A DNA stretch of 29,922 nt, taken from a virus. Both the position numbers and the translations under genes were made by a program. Where the stretch lies: IMG/VR virus record IMGVR_UViG_3300010354_000397, positions 1-29,922 of that record; one strand, 5' to 3'. The notes under the pieces were generated by a model, which was given only the letters and a program-made list of their open reading frames with translations, did no database searches and was not told where the DNA came from. Below are positions 1-8,061 of the stretch, one piece after another (the stretch's first letter is position 1; every line of letters starts with the position of its first letter).

Positions 1-405
1 AGCAACAATAGCGGCAACTTAGACATTTCTGCTGGTGGTGTTAATTTAGTAGGAACAGGGTCGTTTATTGGTTCTGGTTATGGTTTGTACGGTATACTTG
101 GCCCAAACATTAAACATACATATGATTTCTTAACAGCAAGCGGTCAATCCGCTTCTGCTGGATCTTCTGTTGTATATTTAAATGATGGTAATAATGCAGA
201 CTACGGTTTACCAGACATAACTAATCATGATGGTATTATAATATTTATGAAAAATTTAAAGAATCAACAGGCAACAATACACCCATACAGCGGACAAAAA
301 ATAAATGATGCTGTAGGTACACACACTGTTGCTGGAAATGGTCATGAAGCATTCCATGCAGTAAGCAGCAGTTCTGGTATAACTTGGAGTACATTGTTTT
401 CATAA
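1..405 (+). CDS. C-terminal part of a fibre-like virion protein (5' truncated)
   Basis: The reading frame is open from the first base, so the start lies outside the window; 134 residues are visible. The sequence is rich in Gly, Ser and Asn. Its end alternates short hydrophobic strands with Gly/Asn turns (IIIFMKNLKNQQATIHPY, then a final GITWSTLFS). This beta-rich pattern, a polar strand followed by an ITI-like strand and a terminal Trp strand, is typical of C-terminal domains of phage fibre or spike proteins, but no specific family is recognised. An internal TTG at 85 could be read as a start, but the frame continues well upstream and no ribosome site precedes it. It lies upstream of the head genes. 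The fibre or decoration role is inferred from composition. Confidence 0.5.
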   Translation, partial: SNNSGNLDISAGGVNLVGTGSFIGSGYGLYGILGPNIKHTYDFLTASGQSASAGSSVVYLNDGNNADYGLPDITNHDGIIIFMKNLKNQQATIHPYSGQKINDAVGTHTVAGNGHEAFHAVSSSSGITWSTLFS

Positions 406-435
406 TATGATACAATAATATTTTACGAGGTTAAT

Positions 436-885
436 ATGGATAAAAATAGTCTTAAAAAAGTAATAAAGCCACTAATTAAAGAATGTTTAACAGAAATTCT
501 TTATGAACAAGGTTTGAACAAGCTTATAGAAGAATCTATTAACGCAAAAAGTCGTGAAGTTGTTAAGGAAAGCAAAGAAGAAGAAGCCTATGAAGCTAAA
601 GAAGTTAGTTTTATGAAAAATACTCAACCAAATAAGACAAACAAACTTCAAGAGGCAAAAAAACAACTGCTACAAAAAATTTCAATGAACGGATTTGACC
701 CTTTTGCTGGTTCAACACCAATTGAAGGTGATGGGCAACAAATCGCAGAATCAATAAACCCAGAAATGGCAGTAGTACCAGGAATTCAAGGAAGTGGTGT
801 CGATATCTCTGGATTGTTAGGTCAAAATAAACAAATATGGAAGTCATTTTCAACCGCCTTAAATGGAAAAGGCAAGAAAGAATAG
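436..885 (+). CDS. Hypothetical protein with charged N-terminal helix, possibly head-associated
   Basis: A 149-residue protein preceded by an ACGAGG ribosome site nine bases before the ATG. The N-terminus (MDKNSLKKVIKPLIKECLTE) is an amphipathic Lys/Ile/Leu helix, followed by a Glu/Lys-rich stretch to about residue 70 and a Gly/Asn/Ile-rich C-terminal half. The helix resembles those at the start of the proteins at 4428 and 4808. T4-type phages target internal head proteins to the prohead with short N-terminal sequences cleaved after L/I-x-E, and LTE occurs here near residue 20. No family is recognised. Its place just before scaffold and major capsid genes makes a head-associated role plausible but unproven. 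Confidence 0.6.
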   Translation: MDKNSLKKVIKPLIKECLTEILYEQGLNKLIEESINAKSREVVKESKEEEAYEAKEVSFMKNTQPNKTNKLQEAKKQLLQKISMNGFDPFAGSTPIEGDGQQIAESINPEMAVVPGIQGSGVDISGLLGQNKQIWKSFSTALNGKGKKE

Positions 886-892
886 GTGTAAT

Positions 893-1195
893 ATGGCAAG
901 AGCAGCACATTTGGAAGTAAAATTACCTTCACACGTTAAACCAACTGACGAAACAAACGATCAGTTGATTAAAAAGTTCTTAAAAGAATGCAGCAAGGAA
1001 TCATTATTGCAATATTTAGCGGAAAAAAGCGCTTATTCAAGAAGATTTACAAAAAAATCTATCTTGGTGAGAGAAAAAAAATTAAGATATAAAAGGAACG
1101 CTAAAAAACACAATGAAGAAACGAATGGTAACTTACCATTAAAATCAAAAAAGAAAAAAATAAATCAATATCAAAGTATTGATAAAAAAGAATAA
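893..1195 (+). CDS. bS21-like small ribosomal subunit protein
   Basis: A 100-residue, strongly basic protein. The ATG at 893 is preferred over an upstream in-frame start at 863 because AGGTG lies five bases before it and it starts just after the stop of the previous gene. Residues about 24-75 match the layout of bacterial ribosomal protein S21: LIKKFLKECSKESLL aligns with the first helix (ALRRFKRSCEKAGVL in E. coli), then an F-x-K region, and REKKLRYKRNAKK aligns with the basic second helix. S21 is the last small-subunit protein to assemble, sits near the anti-Shine-Dalgarno region, and is known to be encoded by some phages, where it may replace the host copy. The Lys-rich tail from residue 80 is extra. 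An unrelated basic DNA-binding protein is the main alternative. Confidence 0.6.
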   Translation: MARAAHLEVKLPSHVKPTDETNDQLIKKFLKECSKESLLQYLAEKSAYSRRFTKKSILVREKKLRYKRNAKKHNEETNGNLPLKSKKKKINQYQSIDKKE

Positions 1196-1219
1196 ATAGA
1201 CATTTGAAATAAGCAAACA

Positions 1220-1228
1220 CTATTTATT
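1220..1228 (+). promoter_or_regulatory. Candidate late promoter element (CTATTTATT)
   Basis: CTATTTATT lies about 37 bases upstream of the scaffold start. Nearly the same string recurs upstream of other virion genes (4401, 4767, 8593, and as TTATTTATT at 13758). T4-type late promoters consist of a single AT-rich element near -10 (TATAAATA in T4). The role is inferred from recurrence and position only. Confidence 0.4.
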
Positions 1229-1264
1229 AAAAATATATTTTCCTGTCTACAGGAGTGAAACTAA

Positions 1265-2533
1265 ATGTCAAATTTGTTAGAGCAAGCAATTATAGACGCA
1301 GCTGCATTAAAGGAAGTAGCAATGAAAAATGCGGAAGCTGCATTAATAGAAAAATATTCAAAAGAGTTTAAAGAGTCAGTAGAAAAATTACTAGAGCAAG
1401 AAGATCCAGCTATTGCCGCCCCAGCGACTCCTTCAACAACACCAGCGGCAATGCCTATAGCTGGCTTAGGCGCTGGTGGGGATGTTGATAATAAAGAAAA
1501 GGCTTTTAAAAAAGTACCTTCTTCTTTTTTAGATTCTTCTGAAGATGATAATAAATTAATTACAATCGATTTTGATGAATTAAAAAAACAAGTAGCGGGT
1601 TCTTTAGGTGCATCTAATTCTTTATTAGACCAACCAGAAGTTTTAGCACCAGAAGTGGCAGCAGAAGAAGAACCTGCGGAAACTGGCGAAGAAGAATCAT
1701 TACAAGAACCAACCGAAGAGCCACAAGCAGATGCTTTGCAAGAAAATGTTTTTGAATTTGATGAAGTTTTGAGCGAAGCAGATGAAAGAGGCTCAAACGA
1801 ATCAACGAAAACTATGGCCTTGGATGAAGAAGAGATCGAAGAAGACGTTGATGAAGATAAATTAATAAATCCTAAAAAAGTAAAAAATGGTGTTCGCAAA
1901 AAAGTTGAAGAAAATATTGAAATTTCTGCTAGTGAGTTAAAAGAGCTAGCAGAAGAATTAAAAGTAGATATTAATGTAGAAAATTTAAGTGATGGGCACA
2001 TGGGTTCTACTGTAAAAGAAAAAAGAGAACAAAGAGCCTTAGAATTTGCTGCTGCTAGAGATTATAAACAAGAAGAAGCAAGAAAAGAAGAAGAAAAAGC
2101 TATGTCTGATTTAAAATTAGATGAAGCTATTGAACTTGGAACTCTATTAGCCGCTGAAAATGACGATTTAAAAGAAAAATTAGCAGAAATGTATTCACAC
2201 TTGGAAACGTTGAAAGAAAATGTAGAAAAATTAAGCATTTCGAACGCTAAATTACTATATACTAACAAAGTATTAGGAAATGTCTCTTTGAATGAGCGAC
2301 AAAAAGAACAAATTGTTGAAAACATTTCCAAATCTACTAGTGTTTTAGAGGCAAAAACCATCTATAACACGCTTCAAAGCGCGGTGTCGGGGGTTGGTTC
2401 ATCCAACAAACCGAAAGAGTCACTAAGCGAAGCGTTGATCCGTGGTAATTCGCCATTTTTAACACGTAAACAACAAACAGTCGAACTTTCGTTCGCTGAT
2501 CGCATGAAACAATTAGCAGGAATTCAAAAATAA
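1265..2533 (+). CDS. Prohead core scaffold protein, gp22-like
   Basis: A 422-residue, very acidic, Glu/Lys/Ala-rich protein immediately upstream of the major capsid gene, the position of the gp22 scaffold in T4-type phages. The N-terminal 45 residues form an amphipathic helix. Residues about 46-200 are acidic with Pro/Ala/Glu-rich low-complexity stretches. Residues about 215-360 are predicted helical coiled coil (for example LGTLLAAENDDLKEKLAEMY). A C-terminal segment ends in FADRMKQLAGI. In T4 the scaffold forms the prohead core and is later degraded by the gp21 protease. The start follows AGGAG at 1251-1255. Function is assigned from composition, helicity and gene order, as scaffolds diverge beyond easy recognition. 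Confidence 0.75.
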   Translation: MSNLLEQAIIDAAALKEVAMKNAEAALIEKYSKEFKESVEKLLEQEDPAIAAPATPSTTPAAMPIAGLGAGGDVDNKEKAFKKVPSSFLDSSEDDNKLITIDFDELKKQVAGSLGASNSLLDQPEVLAPEVAAEEEPAETGEEESLQEPTEEPQADALQENVFEFDEVLSEADERGSNESTKTMALDEEEIEEDVDEDKLINPKKVKNGVRKKVEENIEISASELKELAEELKVDINVENLSDGHMGSTVKEKREQRALEFAAARDYKQEEARKEEEKAMSDLKLDEAIELGTLLAAENDDLKEKLAEMYSHLETLKENVEKLSISNAKLLYTNKVLGNVSLNERQKEQIVENISKSTSVLEAKTIYNTLQSAVSGVGSSNKPKESLSEALIRGNSPFLTRKQQTVELSFADRMKQLAGIQK

Positions 2534-2536
2534 ATC

Positions 2537-2556
2537 GTAAATATAAATTTACAGGA
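2537..2556 (+). promoter_or_regulatory. AT hairpin with late-promoter-like TATAAAT before the capsid gene
   Basis: GTAAAT (2537-2542) and ATTTAC (2547-2552) form a perfect six-base inverted repeat around ATAA, directly followed by the capsid ribosome site AGGAG (2554-2557 region). The same bases contain TATAAAT (2542-2548), close to the T4 late promoter TATAAATA. The distance to the ATG at 2565 is short, giving a leader of about ten bases if it is a promoter. Confidence 0.35.
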
Positions 2557-2564
2557 GAATAAAA

Positions 2565-4328
2565 ATGAGTGTATTAGAAAAACTAACAGAAGGCGTCGTA
2601 GAACGCAACATGTTAAAGGAAACAGAAGCTGTCGTTTCCAAATGGGAAAAATCAGGACTTCTAGAAGGTCTAAAAACTGCTCGTCAAAAGAGCACAATGG
2701 CAGTTCTATTAGAGAACCAAGCTAAAGAACTACTAAAAGAATCAACCACAATGGCTGGTGGTGACGTACAAGGTTTTGCCGCTGTTGCGTTCCCAATCGT
2801 CCGTCGTGTATTTGCTGGTCTAATTGCAAACGATCTAGTATCAGTACAACCAATGAGCCTACCATCAGGCCTTGTATTCTTCATGGATTTCAAGCGCGGT
2901 ACAGACGTTGGTAACTACAATACAAATGGTGATCGCGTATTTTCACAAGACGAATCATTCTTTGGTGATCGTTTGGGCGTACAAATCACTGGCGGTGTCC
3001 GTGTTGATGGCGCTCAATCAGAAAAAGGTTTCTATAACTTAGCAAATGGTTATAATACCTCACGTTGGTACAACGTATTTACATCATCACAAGTAACCGT
3101 TGATGAAGCAGCGTTCTCACTTACAGCTGCAACTGACGCACAAGCTAAAAAAATTCGCTGGGATGCGGATCTAGTTTCAGGTTCAGCTTATACACACGCA
3201 GCTGTTCTTACAATTCCTTTCTCTTCATTAACCTATCCATCACTAATTGCTGAACAAGATATCTTTGCTCTATCGTTAGCACAAGTTAACTCTGGAACAC
3301 TAGATACTTCAAACGGCGCTGGCGATGTAACTGGATCAGTTTTAACATCACAAAGCTTCACAGTTATCCGTAGATTAACAGAAGTTGATAAAGCAAACAG
3401 CAAGATCAAGGTTGTTATCGCAGCTGGTAGCTCTGGTGCTTGTGCATTAGCAACAGGTAACGGTAAGCACGTAGTTGTTTCATATCCAATTAAGGATAAT
3501 TTGTCATCAGTTGGCGATTCAGCACTTGGCGCTGTCGTTGGTGCAGCTCCATGGACCTTTGAAGGTTCAGCAGCAATTCCAGAAATTGAATTAAAAGTTG
3601 ATTCATTCTCAATTACTGCTCGTACACGCAAGTTAAAGGCTAGCTGGACACCAGAATTAGGTCAAGATCTAAATGCATACCACAATTTGGATGCAGAAGT
3701 TGAATTGACCTCAATGTTGTCAGAACAAATCGGTCTTGAAATCGATCAAGAAATCATGAACGATCTAGTCAAAGGACAAACAGCTGGTATCAAATACTGG
3801 TCACGCCGTCCAGGTAAATTCGTTAATCGCGAAACTGGTGCAGCATTACCATCAGGAGCAGCTGACTTCACAGGTAACGTCTCAATGTGGTATGAAACAC
3901 TAGTTGAAACAATCAACGACGTTTCAGCTCTAATCCACAGAAAGACCCTACGTGGTGGTGCAAACTTCCTAGTTTGCGGTCCAGAAGTTGCCAACATCCT
4001 TGAATTCACCAGCGGATTCCGCGCTTCAGTAACTGCTGACGCAGAAAAAGGTACAGTTGGTGCTGTTAAAGTTGGCGATCTAAACAAGAAGTGGGATGTT
4101 ATTGTTCACCCATACTTCTTACGTAACGTAATCCTAGTTGGCCGTAAGGGCAGCAGCTTCCTAGAAAGCGGCTATGTATATGCTCCATACGTTCCACTAC
4201 AATCAACACCAACCATCTTCGATCCAGACACCTTCGTACCACGTAAGGCTGTTATGACTCGTTATGGTAAGGCGATGGTTCGCCCAGATATGTACGGCTT
4301 GGTTGTCGTAACAGATCTATTAGGCTAA
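2565..4328 (+). CDS. Major capsid protein, gp23-like
   Basis: A 587-residue HK97-fold capsid protein of the T4 gp23 type. The segment around residues 72-110 (FPIVRRVFAGLIANDLVSVQ, then PMSLPSGLVFFMDF) closely follows the conserved gp23 stretch containing MVRRAIPNLIAFDICGVQPM. The C-terminal YGKAMVRPDMYGLVVV region is also typical. T4 gp23 is matured by the prohead protease after L-x-E; here LKE at residues 57-59, followed by Ser and a Gly-Gly stretch, is the likely equivalent site. Codon choice (CTA, CGT, AAC, AAG) differs from neighbouring minor genes, as expected for the most abundant virion protein. A strong AGGAG ribosome site precedes the ATG and an intrinsic terminator follows the gene. 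Confidence 0.95.
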   Translation: MSVLEKLTEGVVERNMLKETEAVVSKWEKSGLLEGLKTARQKSTMAVLLENQAKELLKESTTMAGGDVQGFAAVAFPIVRRVFAGLIANDLVSVQPMSLPSGLVFFMDFKRGTDVGNYNTNGDRVFSQDESFFGDRLGVQITGGVRVDGAQSEKGFYNLANGYNTSRWYNVFTSSQVTVDEAAFSLTAATDAQAKKIRWDADLVSGSAYTHAAVLTIPFSSLTYPSLIAEQDIFALSLAQVNSGTLDTSNGAGDVTGSVLTSQSFTVIRRLTEVDKANSKIKVVIAAGSSGACALATGNGKHVVVSYPIKDNLSSVGDSALGAVVGAAPWTFEGSAAIPEIELKVDSFSITARTRKLKASWTPELGQDLNAYHNLDAEVELTSMLSEQIGLEIDQEIMNDLVKGQTAGIKYWSRRPGKFVNRETGAALPSGAADFTGNVSMWYETLVETINDVSALIHRKTLRGGANFLVCGPEVANILEFTSGFRASVTADAEKGTVGAVKVGDLNKKWDVIVHPYFLRNVILVGRKGSSFLESGYVYAPYVPLQSTPTIFDPDTFVPRKAVMTRYGKAMVRPDMYGLVVVTDLLG

Positions 4329-4361
4329 TCTTAGCTAAACAAATTAAAGGTTGAAAAACCG

Positions 4362-4391
4362 CCCCCAGCTTAAAAACTGGGGGTTTTGTTT
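4362..4391 (+). terminator. Intrinsic terminator after the major capsid gene
   Basis: CCCCCAG (4362-4368) pairs perfectly with CTGGGGG (4377-4383) around an eight-base A-rich loop and is followed by TTTTGTTTTT. It separates the capsid transcript from the next unit. Confidence 0.9.
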
Positions 4392-4400
4392 TTGTAGAAA

Positions 4401-4409
4401 CTATTTATC
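4401..4409 (+). promoter_or_regulatory. Candidate late promoter element (CTATTTATC)
   Basis: CTATTTATC lies just behind the capsid terminator and 27 bases before the ATG at 4428. It shares nine bases and the preceding AAA with the copy at 4767. A promoter is needed here if the terminator works. Function is inferred. Confidence 0.45.
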
Positions 4410-4427
4410 CTATTCTGGGAGAAAAAT

Positions 4428-4685
4428 ATGAAAATTACAAAAAATATTTTAAAAGAGATGATAGAAAAAGAATTAAAAGAAGCTATGCCATCATATATGA
4501 GCGATTCCAGTGGAGATCCAAAAATTGGCGATATTGACTATATTGTTTATAAAGGTTATGGTGATTCAACTGTTGCTAAAATTTTTACTGATCAAAAATC
4601 AGCAGAAAATTTTGTTAGAAAAGATCAAGATGCCTCAACACGTATTTATGAAGTAGAATTAAAAAGAATCATTGATGTAGATTAA
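4428..4685 (+). CDS. Small hypothetical virion-region protein
   Basis: An 85-residue protein with ribosome site GGGAGA ahead of the ATG. Residues 1-18 form a charged amphipathic helix (MKITKNILKEMIEKELKEAM) that contains L-K-E followed by Ala, the form of the T4 prohead-protease site. The rest (residues 30-85) looks like a compact alpha/beta domain containing YKGYGDSTVAKIFTDQKSAE. It is a monocistronic unit, with its own upstream motif and flanked by terminators on both sides, which suggests independent and perhaps high expression. No family is recognised. An internal or decoration head protein is possible. Confidence 0.65.
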   Translation: MKITKNILKEMIEKELKEAMPSYMSDSSGDPKIGDIDYIVYKGYGDSTVAKIFTDQKSAENFVRKDQDASTRIYEVELKRIIDVD

Positions 4686-4708
4686 AATATTATTTATATT
4701 TATTTTAT

Positions 4709-4745
4709 AAACCCTGTCAATCGCAAGACTGGCGGGGTTTTTATT
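4709..4745 (+). terminator. Intrinsic terminator after the 85-aa gene
   Basis: AAACCCTGTCA (4709-4719) pairs with TGGCGGGGTTT (4730-4740), with two G-U pairs, around a ten-base loop, followed by TTATTT. It ends the single-gene unit at 4428. Confidence 0.8.
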
Positions 4746-4766
4746 TGCTTTAACTTTAACATAAAA

Positions 4767-4775
4767 CTATTTATC
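4767..4775 (+). promoter_or_regulatory. Candidate late promoter element (CTATTTATC)
   Basis: CTATTTATC occurs 33 bases before the next start, again directly downstream of a terminator and preceded by AAAA like the copy at 4401. Function is inferred from recurrence. Confidence 0.45.
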
Positions 4776-4807
4776 TCATAATATTTAAGGAAAATTAGGA
4801 GAAAGCT

Positions 4808-6766
4808 ATGAAAGTTAAAATTATTAACAAGACAGTAAAAGAAGCTTTTTTAGGTTTTGGTTCAAATCCAAAAGGTGAAGAGGGAAGTCCACAAAGGCAA
4901 AAACTATCAAATGAATTAATGTCTTTAGACCGTAAAATTTCTCAAAAATTTAAAGATGTAATTTATAAAGGTGACGCTAAGAGAGATACGCCATTATTTG
5001 ATTTTTTTAGAAAAGATATTGCTGCTTATGGATGGGTTGGTGGAAAACAAGGCGATTTAAACTCTCTTATCCAATATGCAAATACTAGAATAGAGGACGT
5101 AAAAGAAGCAAATGGTAATAAAACAATTGATACTGCCTCTGCAAATCTTTATATTGCAGGTATCAAAAAAATATTCTTATATATCAAAGAAAACATTTTA
5201 GATCCGCTTAGTGAAGCTAGACTAAAAGAAGCTTTTGGTATGAAGCAAAAAAGAATTGATACATTTTTGCTAGGTTTAGACGGTCTTGAAGATAATGGTG
5301 TTAAAGCTGACGATAGCGGCGATAGCGAAGGAGCAGAAAATCCACAAGCACCAACGGCTCCAACAGCCCCAACTGGACCATCAGTAGAAGATGCGGTAAA
5401 AAGTATTGATCCTAAAAAGATGGAACAAAGATTTCAAGTATTTAAACAAAATACAGCCGCTGTAGTTAATAATGTTGCTGAAATTATTACTGGCATCTTT
5501 TCTAGAGTAAAACCAACCCCAGCGCCTAATGCTCAACAACCAGCTGCGCCAAAACCAGCTGCGCCAGCTCAAACAACCCCAGCTCCAGCCCCCGCTGCTC
5601 CTACCCCTACTGCTCCAGCTGCCGCTCCTGCAACTGGTGCTGCAAAACAATTAAACGAAATTACTGCTACAACACCAGAAAATGCAATAAAAATCCTTGA
5701 TCTACAAATAAAAAAACAATTAAATGATGTTTTGGCAAAAATAACATTAAAAGATTTCCAAGAAGCGTATGTTGCTGTTGCAAAGACAAAATTTAAAGAT
5801 CCAGCACAACTACAAAAAGCTTTTAAAAGCATGAGAATGCTAGAAGAGCAAGTACAGGGCATACAAAGTACAGAGTATCAATTGATGGATATTCTTTTTA
5901 AAATGAAAGGTCCAAAAGGACAACAAAGAGGCCAAGAGGGTCTTATGTTCACTGTTTTAAATATTATGAATAGCCCCGCAGTTAACTTAAGTAAAGTTTA
6001 TAGCCCAGCCGATTTAGAAAAAATAAGATCTGCCGTTAAATCTACATTTAGTAGAGTTATGAACATAGGAAATGCTGGCGATCCTAACCAAAAATTTATT
6101 ACTAATCCAAAAACTGCTCCAAAGTCCGATGCAGCTAATGCTGCTAAGGCTGTATCCCGTGCTGACGGGCGTGTTGGAGGCGATGCCGCTGCTCCTGCTG
6201 CCAAACCAGCTGCTACCACCCAGCCTTCACCTACTCCAGCACCAGCTTCTTCTGGATCTGACAATTTAGGAGATGTTATACCAGATAAGGGTGGTGAAGA
6301 AAAGCAGGCAGTACTAAATGAACCATTAAAATTTGAAAAAGCACAGCTTGTTAACCAAATGATAAGTTCAATTCAATCTACCTTAAAAAATAAAAATAAA
6401 AACAAACAGGCTGCTCAAGCGCAGCAAGCTGTAAATATAGCCATTCCATACATAAAAGATTATATTAAAAAATATGGTATTGATGCACAAATACTTGGTG
6501 AAGGAAAACCAAAATTTGCGACAGCCGAAAAATTGGAAGGGTTTCAAGAATTTGTAGCAAATTTAATAAAATCTTTTGATGAAAAAAAATTAACGCTTAG
6601 TCAAAATGAAAAAGAAAGTTTGGCTACACAAATTGCAAACGCCATGAAGCGTTTTATAATAGACAAAGTAAAAGAAAAAGAAGATAAAATAGGCTCTGCT
6701 AATCTTCAAGAAAGCAAAAAAATTCTGAACAAGATGTTATTATTATCTGGAATTATTAAAAGATAA
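4808..6766 (+). CDS. Large hypothetical protein with Pro/Ala-rich linkers
   Basis: A 652-residue protein made of helical charged segments joined by three Pro/Ala/Thr-rich linkers at about residues 178-195, 235-278 and 455-485. The N-terminus (MKVKIINKTVKEAF) contains V-K-E followed by Ala near residue 12. The C-terminus is a Lys/Leu-rich helix (ILNKMLLLSGIIKR). The middle domain (about 285-440) is helical. No enzymatic motif was found. It lies between capsid and neck genes and has its own upstream motif, so a virion protein, perhaps packaged inside the head, is plausible. No family is recognised. Ribosome site AGGAGA lies seven bases before the ATG. Confidence 0.7.
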   Translation: MKVKIINKTVKEAFLGFGSNPKGEEGSPQRQKLSNELMSLDRKISQKFKDVIYKGDAKRDTPLFDFFRKDIAAYGWVGGKQGDLNSLIQYANTRIEDVKEANGNKTIDTASANLYIAGIKKIFLYIKENILDPLSEARLKEAFGMKQKRIDTFLLGLDGLEDNGVKADDSGDSEGAENPQAPTAPTAPTGPSVEDAVKSIDPKKMEQRFQVFKQNTAAVVNNVAEIITGIFSRVKPTPAPNAQQPAAPKPAAPAQTTPAPAPAAPTPTAPAAAPATGAAKQLNEITATTPENAIKILDLQIKKQLNDVLAKITLKDFQEAYVAVAKTKFKDPAQLQKAFKSMRMLEEQVQGIQSTEYQLMDILFKMKGPKGQQRGQEGLMFTVLNIMNSPAVNLSKVYSPADLEKIRSAVKSTFSRVMNIGNAGDPNQKFITNPKTAPKSDAANAAKAVSRADGRVGGDAAAPAAKPAATTQPSPTPAPASSGSDNLGDVIPDKGGEEKQAVLNEPLKFEKAQLVNQMISSIQSTLKNKNKNKQAAQAQQAVNIAIPYIKDYIKKYGIDAQILGEGKPKFATAEKLEGFQEFVANLIKSFDEKKLTLSQNEKESLATQIANAMKRFIIDKVKEKEDKIGSANLQESKKILNKMLLLSGIIKR

Positions 6767-6783
6767 AAAGGAAAATAAATTAG

Positions 6784-8058
6784 ATGGCGTTGCCAGAGTT
6801 TTCTCCTTTATCACAAATGAGCAAAGTAATATTACCAATAACTGGTAATACTACTAATGTTAGTACAAATATTTTACCTTTTGGCATTTATCTTGATTCA
6901 AATTACTGGAGTCAAGAGCAAATAAGCATGTTTAAAACTGGTGCGGCAGAACAAGTTGCATTTGTTTATAAAAGATTAGGCGGCGATGTACTTGACATTG
7001 AGCTAGTCGAAGGTAACGTTTATTCAGCATATGAAGAAGCAACGCTAGAATATTCATATCTTTTAAATTTGCATCAATCAAAAAATTTATTACCATTTGT
7101 TCTTGGACAAACAACTGGAACATTTAATAATGATGGGCAATTAACTGGTTCGGATGCTGCAACAAAAAATGCTAATTTAGCATTTCCAAAAATGTCTTTT
7201 AGCTATGCAAAAAATGTTGCATATGCCGCTAGTGGTGAAGCTTTGTTGAATGGTGTCGAGCCAATTTATTCAGCTTCGTTTGAAATGGTCCCTACACAAC
7301 AGGATTATGATTTACAAACAATAATAAGCGGCGCTAGTGAAGCAAATGGTTGGAATGTAGATAATAAAAGAATTGTAATACGAAGAGTTTATTATAAAAC
7401 ACCTGGAGCATCTTGGAATTTCTATGGTTATTTTGGTGGTCTTAACGTTGTAGGCAACTTAAGTACATACGGCCAGTATGCCGATGACAGCACATTTGAA
7501 ATAATTCCTGCTTGGCAAAACAAATTGCAAGCTATGGCTTATGAAGATGCTATTAAAACAAGAGTTTCCGACTGGTCTTATCAAATAAGAGATAACAAAT
7601 TAAGATTATTCCCAGTGCCTAATGCTGCAAGTCCTTCTCAGTATTGGATTGAATTTACAGTTCCAAGCGATGCTTGGAAAGAAACAAGAACAGATATAAA
7701 AAGTGGTATTGATGGTATTAATAATATGAATAGCATACCATTACAAAATTTGCCATTTGATAAAATTAATAGCATTGGTAAACAATGGATTCGTCGTTTT
7801 GCTTTAGCGCTTTGCAAAGAAATGTTGGGACAAGTTCGTAGCAAATTTAATAATGTGCCAATTCCAGGCGAAAGTGTTACTCTTAATGGTGATAAATTAA
7901 TAAGTGAAGGTAAAGAAGAACAAAAAGAGTTAAGAGAAGAATTAAAAACGTTATTAGCTGAAATGACTTATGCAAAGATAGGCGAAGATGGTGCCAAGAT
8001 AATGGAAGATACAAGCAAAACACAAACATTTTTCCCTTCACTAATATTTGTAGGATAA
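6784..8058 (+). CDS. Putative neck or head-completion structural protein
   Basis: A 424-residue protein starting just after an AAGGA site. Residues about 60-105 are helical (VYSAYEEATLEYSYLLNL), which resembles the helical bundle of head-tail adaptors. The middle is beta-rich with Tyr/Gly/Trp (WNFYGYFGGLNVVG). Residues about 275-300 read NKLRLFPVPN followed by YWIEFTVP. The C-terminal region (about 335-410) is helical and charged. Its position between head genes and the tail sheath, followed by a smaller closure-like protein, matches the gp13/gp14 neck slot of T4-type phages. Sequence similarity to those proteins is not obvious to me, so the call rests on order and general character. Confidence 0.5.
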   Translation: MALPEFSPLSQMSKVILPITGNTTNVSTNILPFGIYLDSNYWSQEQISMFKTGAAEQVAFVYKRLGGDVLDIELVEGNVYSAYEEATLEYSYLLNLHQSKNLLPFVLGQTTGTFNNDGQLTGSDAATKNANLAFPKMSFSYAKNVAYAASGEALLNGVEPIYSASFEMVPTQQDYDLQTIISGASEANGWNVDNKRIVIRRVYYKTPGASWNFYGYFGGLNVVGNLSTYGQYADDSTFEIIPAWQNKLQAMAYEDAIKTRVSDWSYQIRDNKLRLFPVPNAASPSQYWIEFTVPSDAWKETRTDIKSGIDGINNMNSIPLQNLPFDKINSIGKQWIRRFALALCKEMLGQVRSKFNNVPIPGESVTLNGDKLISEGKEEQKELREELKTLLAEMTYAKIGEDGAKIMEDTSKTQTFFPSLIFVG

Positions 8059-8061
8059 TAA

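Noticed and set aside
863-892. Earlier start for the bS21-like gene
   Set aside because: It would overlap the previous gene by 23 bases and has no ribosome site; ATG 893 has AGGTG at a suitable distance.
1261-2001. 246-codon open frame on the minus strand opposite the scaffold gene
   Set aside because: Ser-rich product that mirrors the acidic Glu/Lys codons of the scaffold; no ribosome site, and every supported gene is on the + strand.
4690-4708. TATTTATATTTATTTTATAA as another late-promoter copy
   Set aside because: It lies before the terminator at 4709 and would yield an immediately terminated RNA; more likely simple AT-rich spacer.
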